Below are positions 43,966 through 55,411 of a stretch of DNA of 64,000 nucleotides, one piece after another. The stretch is from Cannabis sativa (Eukaryota; Streptophyta; Magnoliopsida; Rosales; Cannabaceae): NCBI RefSeq assembly GCF_029168945.1, contig NC_083605.1, forward strand, positions 5,277,280 through 5,341,279, in the 5' to 3' direction. The notes below the pieces were generated by a model that searched no databases, was not told the origin of the DNA, and saw only the letters and a program-made list of their open reading frames with translations. The first letter of the stretch is position 1; each line of letters begins with the position of its first letter. The position numbers and the translations under genes are program-made.

Positions 43966-46734
43966 TCTACTCTTACAACTTTGTGTATTAACTCTTATAT
44001 TTATATAATTTGAGTAAATGTGGTTTATAGGTTATAAATCATATTTTAAATTTTGTAACCTTCCTTCCTTATATTACTTTTTAGTGTATAAGTAATTTAT
44101 ATAATATATTTTAAACACCAAATACCATATATATATTAACCTTATACAGTATATTTGTCACATTTAATATTTTAATTTATATTAGATATTGTCAAATATA
44201 ATATAACAACATATTTTATTGATAATATCTTCTCTAATATTACACTAACATCAAGAGCTAAGACTTTCTATAGGAAGCAAATTCTTCATCTACTTGAAAA
44301 TCAAAAAGGATAAATATAGTAATGAAAGTTATCACACTGGTTGATACTGATAATGAAATAAGCACCTAAAATACTACTCACGCTGTCATGAGCATTTAAA
44401 AGTTTTATGTGAATAATGTATAAATTATAAAATAATTAGTACTTTTACTTCCTAAACTTTTTGGCCCCTAAAATATACAGCTTGTTAAAAATTCTTCCTA
44501 AAATATAATAGAGGTTTCTTAAGTTAAATTAAATTATCTAAAATTACTCACAAATACCTTACCATATGAAAATGTAGAGCTAAGCACGTCACATGCTAGC
44601 TATGATTTTTGTTGTGTGAAATTTAATATCCAATCCACATTATTTTGCTCATAGTGCATCTGATTTGCACTAAGTGTGAATTTTATTTTTTAGATCCAAT
44701 CCAATCCGCACAATAGGTCAAATCCAATTCGTAAAAGTACTGATTGAATCGGTTATTTTGGATTGGTTACTTTTTAATATTAAATTATTTAATATTTATG
44801 AAAAAAAATATTTTCTTACATAACTAGCAATAAAATAAAACAAAGTATACTTATTTTATGTCTCCAACAACATATCAAAATAAATAAAATAACAACTAAT
44901 AAATTCAAAGGAAGAAAAAAATTGTATGTACAAAAAATGTTTAATTTTATTTTAAATTGTATGTAGAAAAAAAAATTATATATAAGAATACAATATACTT
45001 TTAGTCTATTAAGTTTTGAAATATAATTATTTTATATGTATTAACTTTTAAATTATTATTTTCTTTATATTAAAATGTTTTTTGTATATATAATTTTTTA
45101 ATTTTTTATAAATATGTGTGTATTAAATTGGATCGGTTACTTTTACATGTCAATCAACATCTAATCCGCACAAGTGCGAATTTTGAATTTTCCAATCCAA
45201 TCCGCACAAGTGCGGATATCTGCACTTTGCGGATTGGATTGGATCGTGCGGATTAAATTAGATCGGCTATTTTATGAACACCGTTAACAATACTCATACC
45301 ATATTATCAGAGATAAATCATAGATTTAGGGATCTATTAAAAGGGAAAAGAAAATCTTTTAAATACAATTACAATTGTTAAATAAAAAACGATGAACAAA
45401 AGTGAATTTTTTTTTTTTAATTTAAGTATTTATATATTACAATACATAATTTGACGCAATCTTTTATGGTCACTTGAGCTAGCCTCAAGTATCAATAAAA
45501 GTGAATCAATATATACAAAATATTGATAAGACATATTTGATTTATCAAAGGTTGTTTTAAGAACCGTAATTTATGATGTTTAAAATACTGGTTAAACTTC
45601 CTTTTCTAAAAAAAAAAGAAGCTAATTTTGGTTAATTTATTTAGGAAAATTTTATTTTGTAAGCTTAAAAAAATGTCCCATATTAAAATTTAGACCTTCA
45701 ACTAATTATACAAAATTATTCTTTTATTTACATATTTTCCTCATCTTACCCGTGGCTAATTAGAAAAATTGAATTAATCACTCTCTCTCTCTAACACTCT
45801 TTCTCAATCTATCTGCTCCTTATCTCTCGACCTATCTCGGTAAACGGTCGGACCTTATTATCGAAAAGAATCACACACTATTATATTATTTGATAATATA
45901 ATAAGTATAGATTAAAATGTGATAAATATATTATTACGTGAATAATATATATTAAGTGTATGGTAAATAAACGAGTAATTTATGGTTTAACCTACACTTT
46001 GTAACCTACATGCTGTAACTTGGAGATGAGTTACAATTTGTTATCACTAGTAACTCTTGTGTTGATCACACATAATTAGTGTAATAAAAGAGTTGTTACA
46101 CAATTTAATTTAAGGAATTCAAAATTATGATGATATAGTTGTTACAAAATGAATTAATACTCATTTATGAGAGAAATGAGGTGTGGTGTGTTTGAATACT
46201 AAGTGTGATCACCTAAACACTATAAAAGAGGTCTTTGGTGCTCATTTGCATAGACCGAGTTTTCTATAAAAAAAAACACGTTGCTAGAAAACCCTAAGGC
46301 TTGATAATTCCCAAAGTTATTTCTTAGAGAGTTCCCTTAGTGCTTAGAGATAGGGGAAATAAGCTTTTGGACAATTAATACATTGTTCAAGTCATAGTGA
46401 TCTCCATTAATCTACACTGAAGATTGAGAGTGAGTGTTTCTATACATATTCTTCTCTTCTACCTTTCATATACATATATAATAGTGTACGCGTTGTAACA
46501 TTTATGTAATCAATCTTTTCAGTCCTTGTATTATTTTACAATTGAGTTGTTATATATCTTGATTATCTTCCATTGATATATAAAATTTCTAACAATCAAA
46601 ATCTTATCATTTTTCAATGGAAGATGAGATAAATCAAGATTTTAAGAATACAAGGATAAGAGATATATAAAATTTTTAACACACTCACCTCAATAATTGG
46701 CAAGTGTTGTTCAAAAAATTTCTTAAACGTTTAG
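43966..46734. other. Intergenic, AT-rich with repeat remnants
   Basis: No gene. 44620-45290 carries many ccaatccgcac and cggattggatt units, like a decayed hAT-type element. 45880-46595 resembles part of a solo LTR (TATA-like cactataaaagagg at 46211-46225, end tttctaaca at 46595), but I could not find a matching start or a duplication. Confidence 0.4.
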
Positions 46735-47480
46735 ATTAGTATGTAGTTTATTTTCAATAGATCTGTGTAGTTGTTGTTTGCATTAATATTGTTTTGCTGA
46801 TTTTTTTTTGAATGGCGAGATTTGGTTTTCTCACCAAACTGGTTTTTTAACAAATTATCGATACCTTTTTGATTATATATCGATATCTTCTTGATAATTA
46901 GAGTAAGAAGGTAAGGGATGACAATTTTCGATACTTTTTCGGTGGTATATCGATACTATTTCGATCAATTTCATTCCAGGACAAAATATAGCAAAATTAA
47001 TCACACAATGCAAAATCATTGATAAACTATCGATAAAAAAATATCAGTCTGCCATCGATATACTACCGATAAACTATCGACAATAACAATAGTTTATCAA
47101 TAGTATATCGATGGCAGACTGACATTTTTTCTGCTTGGTATTTTAAGTGGTTTGATGGTTCATCGATAGTATATCAATGGTTTATCGATGATTCTTCCTT
47201 GTGTTATTAATTTTGCTATTTTTTTTTTGCTATATTTTATCTTGGATTGAAACCGTATCGATACACCATCAAAAAATTATTAAAAATTATCATCCCTTAC
47301 CTTCTCACCCTAATTATTAAGAAGATATCGATATATAATCGAAAAAGCATCAATAATTTATTAAGAAACCCAATTTGGCGAGAAGACCAGATCTCGCAAT
47401 TTAAAAAAAAAAATCAGCAAAATAACAATCAATGCAAATAACAACCACACAGATCTATCGAAAATAAACTGCATACTAAT
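46735..47480. repeat. Long fold-back (inverted repeat) element
   Basis: Left arm from attagtatg (46735) and right arm ending catactaat (47480) pair over about 340 bp each, at roughly 85-90% by eye. The arms contain repeated atcgata motifs. The centre is a tight hairpin at 47044-47122. There is no ORF of note. The Tat LTR starts at the very next base, so the element's right flank is displaced beyond the Tat element and its target duplication cannot be checked. Confidence 0.75.
47044..47122. other. Near-perfect 34-bp hairpin
   Basis: Arms 47044-47077 and 47089-47122 pair with two mismatches around an 11-base loop (cgacaataaca). Confidence 0.8.
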
Positions 47481-48228
47481 TGTTGCCCCTGATTTTGCCC
47501 AAAATACGTGGACCAACCGGATGATGACACGTGGATGGGAAGGGTTTAGCAGTTAAATAAAACAGCTAAGTCTTCTTGAAAGCAAAGGATTATCTCGGAC
47601 ATGCCTCCCGGAGAAGGCATGTAAGTCTCAGGAGCTCCCGGAGAGCAAGATGGTCACAAAGCACCTCCGGGTGGTGTCAGATTCCATCTGAACAGTCATC
47701 TCGCATTTAATGCCGCATGGGAGGAAGCGTATTGGAACTGCCACATGCAATAAAGTCTGACGACACAACCCCCAATTTGCACCTACTAGGCTATGATCAA
47801 TAAAGTCTAGTGACGGCTACTCTGTGAGGAATCACATCAGTCAAAAGGGATTAAGGACTACCTTCATAAAATCCCTACAACACCTAGGGATTAGACCATA
47901 CAATTACCCATGATATATTCATTGGGAATGTATAACTTTACTGATAGTTACAGAAATGCATGTACCTTAATTCTAGGGATCACCCCACAAAAACACTATA
48001 AATACCCCCCAAAGCTCATTAAAGAGGGGTCGAGAATTCTGGGTTGCATAAGTGCTAGAAGAGTAAAAACTCACCAAGAACAATCTCTGTATTAAATACT
48101 ATCATAAATACACAGACTCGTGGACTAAGGCTTATTAACGCCCCAACCACGTAAAAAATCTCCTTCTTAATTTCTTGCGTTCTCTAAATTATTATTATTT
48201 TATTGGTTGCCGAAAACCTCGGTCAACA
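47481..48228 (+). repeat. 5' LTR of the Tat element
   Basis: 748 bp, TGTTGCCCC to GGTCAACA. It carries the gactcgtggactaaggct and acgtaaaaa blocks near 48113-48160 that recur, inverted, at 10618-10665. A TATA-like ctataaatac is at 47997-48006. Confidence 0.85.
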
Positions 48229-48231
48229 TTT

Positions 48232-48250
48232 TGGTGCTTTCATTGAGAGC
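48232..48250 (+). other. Primer-binding site of the Tat element
   Basis: tggtgctttcattgagagc three bases inside the LTR, a form often seen in plant Tat-type gypsy elements. Confidence 0.7.
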
Positions 48251-48296
48251 TGAAGAAAGCGTCTGTAAGTAAACACTGCGTTACAACAACACAACA

Positions 48297-48827
48297 ATGG
48301 TGGAGACTCGAAGCACACGTCAACCTCGCCCTCTTCAAGATGCTCAAGATCCAAATGACGAGGATGTGGCCTCAAGAGCAACCGTGGGTTCCGAGGAAGA
48401 AGAAGGAATCCCAGATGATGACTATGAGGGAAACCTCGATGAGTACGCCTACGACGAAGGCAGCTACTCAGAATTGGTACTCTTAAGGCAGAAGGTTGTC
48501 GATCACGAAGCTGAAATCGCAGCCCAAAAAGAGCAAAACCAAAAGATGCAAGAGGTGATGCTGGCCATGCAAAAAGCCATGGAGGCCGTAGGAATCCACA
48601 TGCATCCCAAAGCCATCCCTACTGGACTTGGAAAGGAACCAGAGCAATCCTCGCCAAGTACCCAAAAGCAAAAATCTAAGGAATCAAGCCCTATAAGGTA
48701 TCCCGCTGAAGGGAACCAAAAGGAAAACCCTACTTCTACCCCCGGGAAAAAGAAAAAGGTGCAGGATCCGCGAAAGGTCCGCTCAGATTTCCCGAAAGGA
48801 AAAGGTCCGCAGAGGGGCAAACTCTAA
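48297..48827 (+). pseudogene. Tat gag, N-terminal part
   Basis: 176 residues from an ATG 68 bases after the LTR. It has an acidic first third and a coiled-coil-like segment near residues 60-95 (L-R-Q-K-V-V-D-H-E-A-E-I). A basic, serine/proline-rich end follows. The stop at 48825 is followed by gag-like sequence in other frames up to 49146. Confidence 0.7.
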
Positions 48828-49146
48828 AAAGGGAGTCTTGGCCCTCAGGATTGAGAGGACCGAAAAAGTGTTTCTGTGCACCAAGAGCCCTGAGGGAGAG
48901 GAAGAAGGGGACGGAAATGTCCTCCCATTGATCTGAGGAATCAGATTAACGGGAACCAAGGTGACCTCCGGGATCACCTTGACCAAAAGAGATACGGACC
49001 CGCGGTCTCCACGGGAACGTTAAACGAATGAATCATGGCGGAACTCGCCATACTTCGAAAAGACATCGCCCGAGTCTCTCGGAGACCATAAAGGCGACGA
49101 TTCCGACTCAGACTGTGAGGATCGGGAGCCATGTGCCAAGCACATC

Positions 49147-49735
49147 GTGGAAGCAGAGCTCCCCAAAAATTTTAAGATGCCCGAAATGGTAGCTTATACC
49201 GGGAACTCTGATCCAAGCGATCACTTGTCACGGTTCAACCGAGTCATGACAGTCACGAGAGTCAGCAATGACGCTAAGTGTTTGTGCTTCCTGCTTACTT
49301 TAAGCAGGTCCGCGAAAGAATGGTTCAAGAAATTGGAACCAGGATCCGTGGGTTGCTGGAATAAGCTGCAAACCAACTTCAGGAGACAATTTGTCGCCGC
49401 AAGGAAAGTCAACCTGGAGGTCAGCGCCTTGACTAACATCAAGGAGCTGTCAAAAATTACATAAAGAGGTTCCGAGAGGAAGCCTCAAAAACTAAGAAAG
49501 TAGATGACGGACAACAGCTTGCCCTTCTCCAAGCAGGCATCCATACAGGGACTCCATTCTGGAACGAACTACAACAGGAAGGAGCTTCAAACCTTCAGGA
49601 CTTCCAGAAGAGTGTCCAAAAATACATTAACCTTGAAGAGGCCCAAATAGTGGCCTACGGAGGATATTATCCCACCGGGGTAGCAGGATATGTGCCCGGA
49701 GCCTGGGCCTTTCCTAAGATCGTGCCAAGAAGCTA
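49147..49735 (+). pseudogene. Tat gag, retrotransposon gag domain
   Basis: P-E-M-V-A-Y-T-G-N-S-D-P-S-D-H-L opens the gag fold, followed by S-A-K-E-W-F-K-K-L and L-Q-T-N-F-R-R-Q-F. The frame shifts near 49455 and continues in another frame (K-R-F-R-E-E-A, later L-L-Q-A-G-I) to about 49735. Confidence 0.75.
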
Positions 49736-50011
49736 GCTCCACCGATGAGCGGCATATAGTTTTCTGCCACTCCCGGATATAGCCAAGGCCAGGCCCTGGC
49801 CCCCGCATCGTCCCATTTTGGAAATCCCTCAAGGATAAATGGACGAGCCCCCTCATACTCCGCTCCGACAACCAGTCTAGCCGGTCCTTCCCAGGGCTCG
49901 AGAAGTAAAAGGTCCTCCATAGGCAGCACTCAGACGAAGGAAAAGCGACAGAAAAGGGGGTATACTCCCCAATATACCCAGTACACGGAGTTAACGGACT
50001 CCCAAGAACAT

Positions 50012-50992
50012 GTGTACTTTGCTACTAGGCAAAATACGCACTACCGGAGACCACCTCCTTTGTACAAAGACAGCTCCCGGAGGGACCCCAACAAGAGATG
50101 TGAGTACCATAACGACATTGGGCACAACACCAATGAATGCAAAAATCTCAAAGACGAGTTCGAAAACTTAATCCGATTGGGACACCTCTACGAGTGGATC
50201 AAGAATCGGTTGCCTCACCTCAACCCAAGTCAGGCGGCTGGAACTTTGCTACAAGTAGCACCAGGGGGTGCAACAGGGGTATTGGCTCCAATTGTTCCCC
50301 CCGGAGATGCTCAGCATATTCTCGGCCTACCACCTAGACCTAACGGGAGAGTGGCTATGATCTCAGGAGGACCCCACATCGGAGGAACCACCCGCAAGGA
50401 GCTGAAACGGTACACAGGGGTCGTGAAACACGATGAGGTGTGGGAAGTTACTCAACTCCCAGCTCAAAGGCCCCAGCTAATGGATCAACCCATTACATTC
50501 ACGGAAGAAGACGCAAAAACTGTGCGTTTTCCCCACCATGACCCGTTGGTCATTGAGACCCCCATCGCCAATAAGGTGGTGGCCAGAGTCCTAATCGAAA
50601 ACGGGAGTTCCGTGAATTTGTTGTTCAAAGAGGCCTTCACTGCAATAGGCCTAACGGACCGAGACCTCTCACCGAGTGGTTACCAACTCATAGGGTTCAA
50701 TGGAACAACACTTATCCCAATGGGAAAAGTGAGGCTTCCAGTCACCTTGTGCCCGGACACACCCCAGAGCACTTTCAAGTACTGCACGTTCGTGGTGGTG
50801 GACTGCCCGACAACCTACAACGCAATCCTCGGCCGACCGGCCTTGGTTGACTTTGGCGCAGTCACGTCAATACGGCACTTGTGCCTGAAATTCACAACCC
50901 AGGAAGCTGGGATAGGGACGGTGAGGGGAAATCAAGGGGAGGCGAGGCAATGCTATAACGTTGCTGCCCACCTACCCGTGCTGATGGTCTAA
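50012..50992 (+). pseudogene. Tat gag C-terminus and aspartic protease
   Basis: Near residues 30-44 a zinc-knuckle-like C-E-Y-H-N-D-I-G-H-N-T-N-E-C is followed by L-K-D-E-F-E-N-L-I. The protease core near residues 190-205 reads V-L-I-E-N-G-S-S-V-N-L-L. Related elements have Asp before N-G or T-G, so the catalytic aspartate is glutamate here. L-G-R-P-A-L follows, the usual late protease block. The TAA at 50990-50992 is in frame with the next ORF. Confidence 0.8.
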
Positions 50993-51010
50993 GAAACTAT
51001 TAAGCCAGAA

Positions 51011-51646
51011 ATGGCTGAAGAAGACGAGTTGGATCCCCGTGTAGGATCCGAAAAAATCGTAGAACCAATGGAGGACGTCGAGGAAGTATCAGTGTGCGAC
51101 CTCGACTCCACCAAAGTACTCCGGCTAGGAAAGAGCCTAGACCCGGAGGAAAAAGAAAAGATAATAAAAACACTGAAGGGTGCCATTGACGTTTTCGCAT
51201 GGTGCCAAGAAGACATGACTGGCATAAGTCCCCACGTCATCACCCATGTCCTCAATGTCAACCCGGATATGTCGTCGGTCCAGCAAAAACGACGTCCCCT
51301 CGACTCAGTAAAGGCCGAAGCCCTAGAGAAGGAGGTGGACAAACTATTAACCAGCGACATGATTCGAGATGTCTACTACCCGGAATGGCTAGCCAATCTG
51401 GTCTTGGTGCCAAAGCCTAATGGGACCTGGCGAGTTTGTATAGACTTCAATGATCTAAACAAAGCTTGCCCAAAGGACTGTTTCACTCTGCCCAGGATCG
51501 ACCAGATGGTAGACGCCACCTCCGGATTCAAACTACTGTCCTTCATGGACGCATACGCCGGTTATAACCAAATAAAAATGCACATAGCAGATCAAGAGTG
51601 CACTAGCTTCAGGACCGATAAGGGGGTATACTGCTATTCGGACTAA
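51011..51646 (+). pseudogene. Tat reverse transcriptase, N-terminal part
   Basis: Same frame as the protease ORF. Contains L-V-P-K-P-N-G-T-W-R-V-C-I-D-F-N-D-L-N and S-F-M-D-A-Y-A-G-Y-N-Q-I. It ends where a small deletion removes the residues before the F-G-L-K-N-A block and shifts the frame (near 51640). Confidence 0.85.
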
Positions 51647-52041
51647 AAAATGCTGGCGCAACTTATCAAAGAATGGTTAACCGGATGTTCAAAGGCCTCC
51701 TGGGGCAAAACATAGAGGTATACGTAGACGACATGTCTAAGGCGTGCAATAGCCACGCAGACGACTTAGAAGAATGTTTTGAAGTGGTCCGGAGATACGG
51801 AATGAAGCTCAACCCAAAGAAATGCACTTTCGGGGTTAATTCAGGGAAGTTTCTGGGGTTCATTGTCAGCCAGAGAGGGATTGAGGCAAATCCAGAAAAA
51901 ATTCAAGCTCTCCTGAGCATGCCGTCCCCTAAGAAACACAAAGACGTGCAGAGCCTAACCGGAAAGGTTGCTGCCCTGAGCCGTTTTATCTCCCGGTCCA
52001 CAGACAAGTGCATTCCCTTCTTCAACATTTTCAAGAAGTGA
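51646..52041 (+). pseudogene. Tat reverse transcriptase, C-terminal part
   Basis: F-G-L-K-N-A-G-A-T-Y at 51642-51671, then the catalytic Y-V-D-D-M near 51721-51735 and L-N-P-K-K-C-T-F-G-V. The TGA at 52039 replaces an expected tryptophan codon; the frame continues into RNase H. Confidence 0.85.
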
Positions 52042-53328
52042 CAGAAGTTTGAATGGTCTGACGAGTGCGAGGAGGCATTCAAAAAACTAAAAGAGCACAT
52101 GGTCAAGCCTCCAATCCTGTCAAAGCCCGTTCTCGGAGAAGACTTGTTTCTATACTTGGCCGTCTCCGAGCACGCGGTCAGCGCGACCTTAGTCCGGGAA
52201 GAAGAGAAAACTCAACATCCCGTGTACTATGTCAGTTTACGCATGATAGGGGCGGAGACGCGATACTCCGTCATTGAAAAACTAGTTTTTTGCCTCCTAA
52301 TGGCCTCGAGAAAGTTGAGACCTTATTTCCAAGCTCACACGATCAAGGTGTTGACCAACCACCCACTCCGGCAGGTCCTGAAAAAGCCAGAGGCGTCCGG
52401 AAGGCTCCTCAAATGGGCAATGGAGTTAAGTCAATTTGACTTACACTACGTTCCCCGCATTTCCATAAAGGGACAGGCGCCAGCAGACTTCATCACCGAA
52501 TGTAATGAAGCCGAAGCAACCGCGAACATACCGGCACCGTCGGTCTCAGCATGGAAAGTATTTGTGGACGGAGCCTCCAACGAGAATGGATCCGGAGCGG
52601 GGGTTGCAATGATATCTCCGAGTGGACTTCGAGTCTAGGCAGCCCTATGATTCGACTTTTCAGCTTCGAACAATGAGGCCGAATACGAAGCCTTGATAGC
52701 AGGGCTGAGATTAGCAAAGACCGTAGGGGCTAAAAGAGTAGAAGTCTACAGTGACTCCCAACTGGTAGTGAACCAGGTGTCATGAGAATACCAGACGCGT
52801 GGAGAAAGAATGGTCGCGTATGTAGCAATAGTCCGGGAACTGCTCCACGAGTTCACGGACTATAAAGTAGAAAGAATCCCCAGAGAAAAGAACGCTCACG
52901 CAGACTGCCTGGCTAAATTAGCCTCAGACAGTGAGATCGAGATCCTGGGGGTAGTACCTGTGGAACGCTTGGCAGAGCCAAGCATCAAAATAAAAGAGAC
53001 CATAATAACGGTTGGGCAAGAACCCAGCTGGATGGTCCCCATCATAGAATACATAACAAAAGGTGAGTTACCCCAAGAAAGGGCACTGTCCAGAAAGATT
53101 CAGTATCAGGCTCACTGTTATGTGATGATGGACAAAATTCTCTACCGAAGAGGACTCAGCATGCCTTATTTAAGGTGTGTATCGGACCCTGAAGCTAGGC
53201 AAATTATGCTAGAGGTCCATGAAGGAATCTGTGGAGATCATACAGGAGGACCAAGTCTCTCAAAGAAAATACTGAGACAAGGGTACTTCTGGCCAACAAT
53301 GAAAAAAGATTGCATAGACTACGTCTAA
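52042..53328 (+). pseudogene. Tat RNase H domains and integrase zinc-binding region
   Basis: One frame broken by stops at 52636, 52648, 52783 and 53326. The first RNase H domain follows the RT (E-T-R-Y-S-V-I-E-K-L, then L-R-P-Y-F-Q-A-H). A second RNase H-like domain (F-V-D-G-A-S-N-E-N-G, then [10 protein letters not shown]) starts near 52560; two RNase H domains are typical of Tat. The H-H-C-C motif of integrase (V-H-E-G-I, D-H, C-D-S-C) spans 53217-53345. Confidence 0.82.
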
Positions 53329-53391
53329 AAATGTGATTCGTGCCAAAGGTTCGCGAACATACCGAGAGCTCCTCCCAATGAGATTACCCTG

Positions 53392-54264
53392 ATGACTAGT
53401 CCCTGGCCCTTCGCGGTCTGGGGAATAGATCTTATTGGGTCCCTGCCAACAGGAAAGGGAGGAGCAAAGTATGCAATAGTAGCAGTAGACTACTTCACCA
53501 AATGGACGGAGGCTGAGACAATGAAGACTATAACTGCTAAAAAAGCACTAGACTTTGTTATTAAAAACATAGTGTGTCCATATGGCTTGCCTCACAAAAT
53601 AGTCTCTGACAATGGGAAGCAATTTGATTGCGAAGAGTTCACTGACTTCTGCAACCAACACGGAGTCGTTAAAAGCTTCTCTGCGGTGGCAAGACCGCAA
53701 ACAAACGGACAAGCAGAAGGAGTCAACAAAATCCTAAAGGTCACCCTAAAGAAAAAGCTGCTAGCCTGCAAAAACAACTGGCCTGAAGAGTTTCTAAGAG
53801 TGTTATGGGCCTACTGGACGACCCTAAGAACCACAACCGGCCACTCGCCTTTTTCAATGGCGTACGGTTGTGAAGCAATGGTCCCGGTAGAAACGTTATT
53901 CCGGTCCCACAGGAGAACGAGTTATGATCCAGCTACAAACCAAGCTTTATTACAGGAAGCGCTGGATCAGGTTGAAGAGCTCCAGGATGAGTCTCAAATA
54001 CAAATGGCAGCTTATCAAAAGAAGGTGACTAAATATTTTAACTCCAAAGTTAAAAACAGAAAATTCACTATTGGGGATATGGTCTTAAGAAGAGTCTTCC
54101 CAGCCACCCAAGAACCCGGAGTGGGGGTACTTGGGCCAAATTGGGAAGTGCCATATGAAATCAAGGATGAGATCGGCTCCGGAACCTATAAGCTAAAAAG
54201 GATGGATGGAAGCATTTTGCTAAGGGCCTGGAACGCCGATCACCTCCGGAAGTATTACCAATAG
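53392..54264 (+). pseudogene. Tat integrase core and C-terminal domain
   Basis: 290 residues open to the stop. The DDE triad is visible: G-I-D-L-I-G, S-D-N-G-K-Q-F and the glutamate in N-G-Q-A-E-G. The C-terminal part (D-M-V-L-R-R, G-P-N-W-E-V-P-Y, H-L-R-K-Y-Y) is the usual end of Tat pol. It is the longest intact pol segment but can only be made as part of the broken polyprotein. Confidence 0.85.
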
Positions 54265-54700
54265 TCCAAATATGTTAACTTAGGCTTTGTTTAAAGAATT
54301 TGTATCGTCTAAGTGTATGCAACCTCTAAATTTTAAATAAAACTGAGTGCCTTGAAAACAAAGTTTTCATGCCACTTAGGGGGGTACTAAGGCATACCAC
54401 ACGGACAGATGTAAAACAGGTCAAAAGTAAAAACAAAATATCCTGACCCAAAGGGCAGGTCCGAAAGAATAAATATGCATCAAAAAGATCATATATATAA
54501 ATATCCGGGCCCTAAGGGCAGGTAAAAAAAATATCTATATATATATATACAAAGGGCCCGGGGCCAGGCCTTAATAATTGTCTCCCCTTAGAAAATAAAA
54601 CAGCTACTAAGTTAAAGATTGTCTTAAATAAAAGAAAAATAGCTGTAAATAAAAAAAGAAGTGAGAAAAAGCTTGATAAAGTGGGCTGGACTCAATCGGC
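54265..54700. other. Tat region between pol and the antisense ORF
   Basis: Non-coding; includes ttaggggggtactaaggc near 54376, a purine tract common in Tat elements, and a (TA)n run near 54534-54549. Confidence 0.6.
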
Positions 54701-55411
54701 CTAGTCAATGCGAGGAGGAAGGTGATGATCAATACGCGCCTCAAGCATGGCATCAAGTTCATTCTTCTTCTCCCGAAATTTAGCAATAACCTCCTCAGGT
54801 TTGGGGTAGAAGTCAAGCTTGATACTTTGGCCATTTGTCGACCAGGACATGTAGATGTCGTCATCGAAACGCTTGACGAAGCGCTTGCAGGAGACAGGGG
54901 ACAGGAGCTCATCTCTTTCAGCCTTCTTCAAGGCCTGGTCTCTGAAGTCCTTTAGCTCCTTCATCTCCACGGCCAAGTTAGCCTTGGACTGCAAGTCCGC
55001 CTGGTGCAACTCCTCTAAGGACCTCACCTTGGCGGCCATTACGTCCATGGCCTCCTTAGCCTCCCGAAGCTCGCGCCTGGCCCTGGCGACAGCCTCACCT
55101 TCCGCCTTCAGCGCCTCCCGATGCCTCGCCTCCAGCTCAGCCTCCCTCCATTGGACCTCCTCTCGGAGCCTCGCCTCCGCCTGGGCTTCCCTTTGTTTGG
55201 CCTCCTCCTCGAGCTTCTCCATAGCAAGGGCCTCCTTTCGCTCGGCCTCCTCCTGGATCGCCCGTCTTTCAGCAGACAAGTCTCGCAGGATCCTCACGGC
55301 CTCGTTAATGCCCCCAAATTCGGACATGACGAAGCCATGATTGACTATGGTCTTGGAAAGGCGGCTGGTCTCCGCAGTAATCTGGAAAAGGAGATAAGAG
55401 TGAGAATAAAT
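54701..55411 (-). CDS. Antisense ORF of the Tat element
   Basis: Opposite to pol. 208 residues from the first ATG (55327), and the frame stays open upstream to the SIRE border at 55411, so the N-terminus may be cut off. Residues about 20-135 are a highly charged coiled-coil-like segment (E-A-E-R-K-E-A-L-A and R-E-A-Q-A-E-A-R-L repeats). The C-terminal part has W-S-T-N-G-Q-S-I-K-L-D-F. Antisense ORFs downstream of pol are known in Tat-lineage elements; their role is not established. Tttttccag at 55386-55378 (minus strand) could be a splice acceptor. It is intact although pol is heavily damaged. Confidence 0.65.
   Translation of the reverse strand: MYSHSYLLFQITAETSRLSKTIVNHGFVMSEFGGINEAVRILRDLSAERRAIQEEAERKEALAMEKLEEEAKQREAQAEARLREEVQWREAELEARHREALKAEGEAVARARRELREAKEAMDVMAAKVRSLEELHQADLQSKANLAVEMKELKDFRDQALKKAERDELLSPVSCKRFVKRFDDDIYMSWSTNGQSIKLDFYPKPEEVIAKFREKKNELDAMLEARIDHHLPPRID

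Larger units (their letters stand above)
47481..55411 (+). mobile_element. Tat-lineage Ty3/gypsy element, interrupted on the right
   Basis: 5' LTR, primer-binding site, gag, protease, RT, RNase H, integrase and an antisense ORF downstream of pol, the layout of Tat-type elements such as Grande and Retand. The SIRE-like element begins at 55412, cutting the antisense ORF region; the 3' LTR would lie to the right of the window. At least six nonsense codons and several frameshifts show it is dead. Base composition is clearly GC-richer than the surroundings. Confidence 0.88.

Noticed and set aside
45880..46595. Solo LTR
   Set aside because: TATA-like motif and a TAACA-type end are suggestive, but no matching TG start or target duplication was found, so it is noted only as repeat-like.
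54855..55340. 161-residue plus-strand ORF, rich in serine and alanine
   Set aside because: It is the mirror of the antisense coiled-coil ORF; its serine runs come from reading the E/A/R-rich codons backwards.
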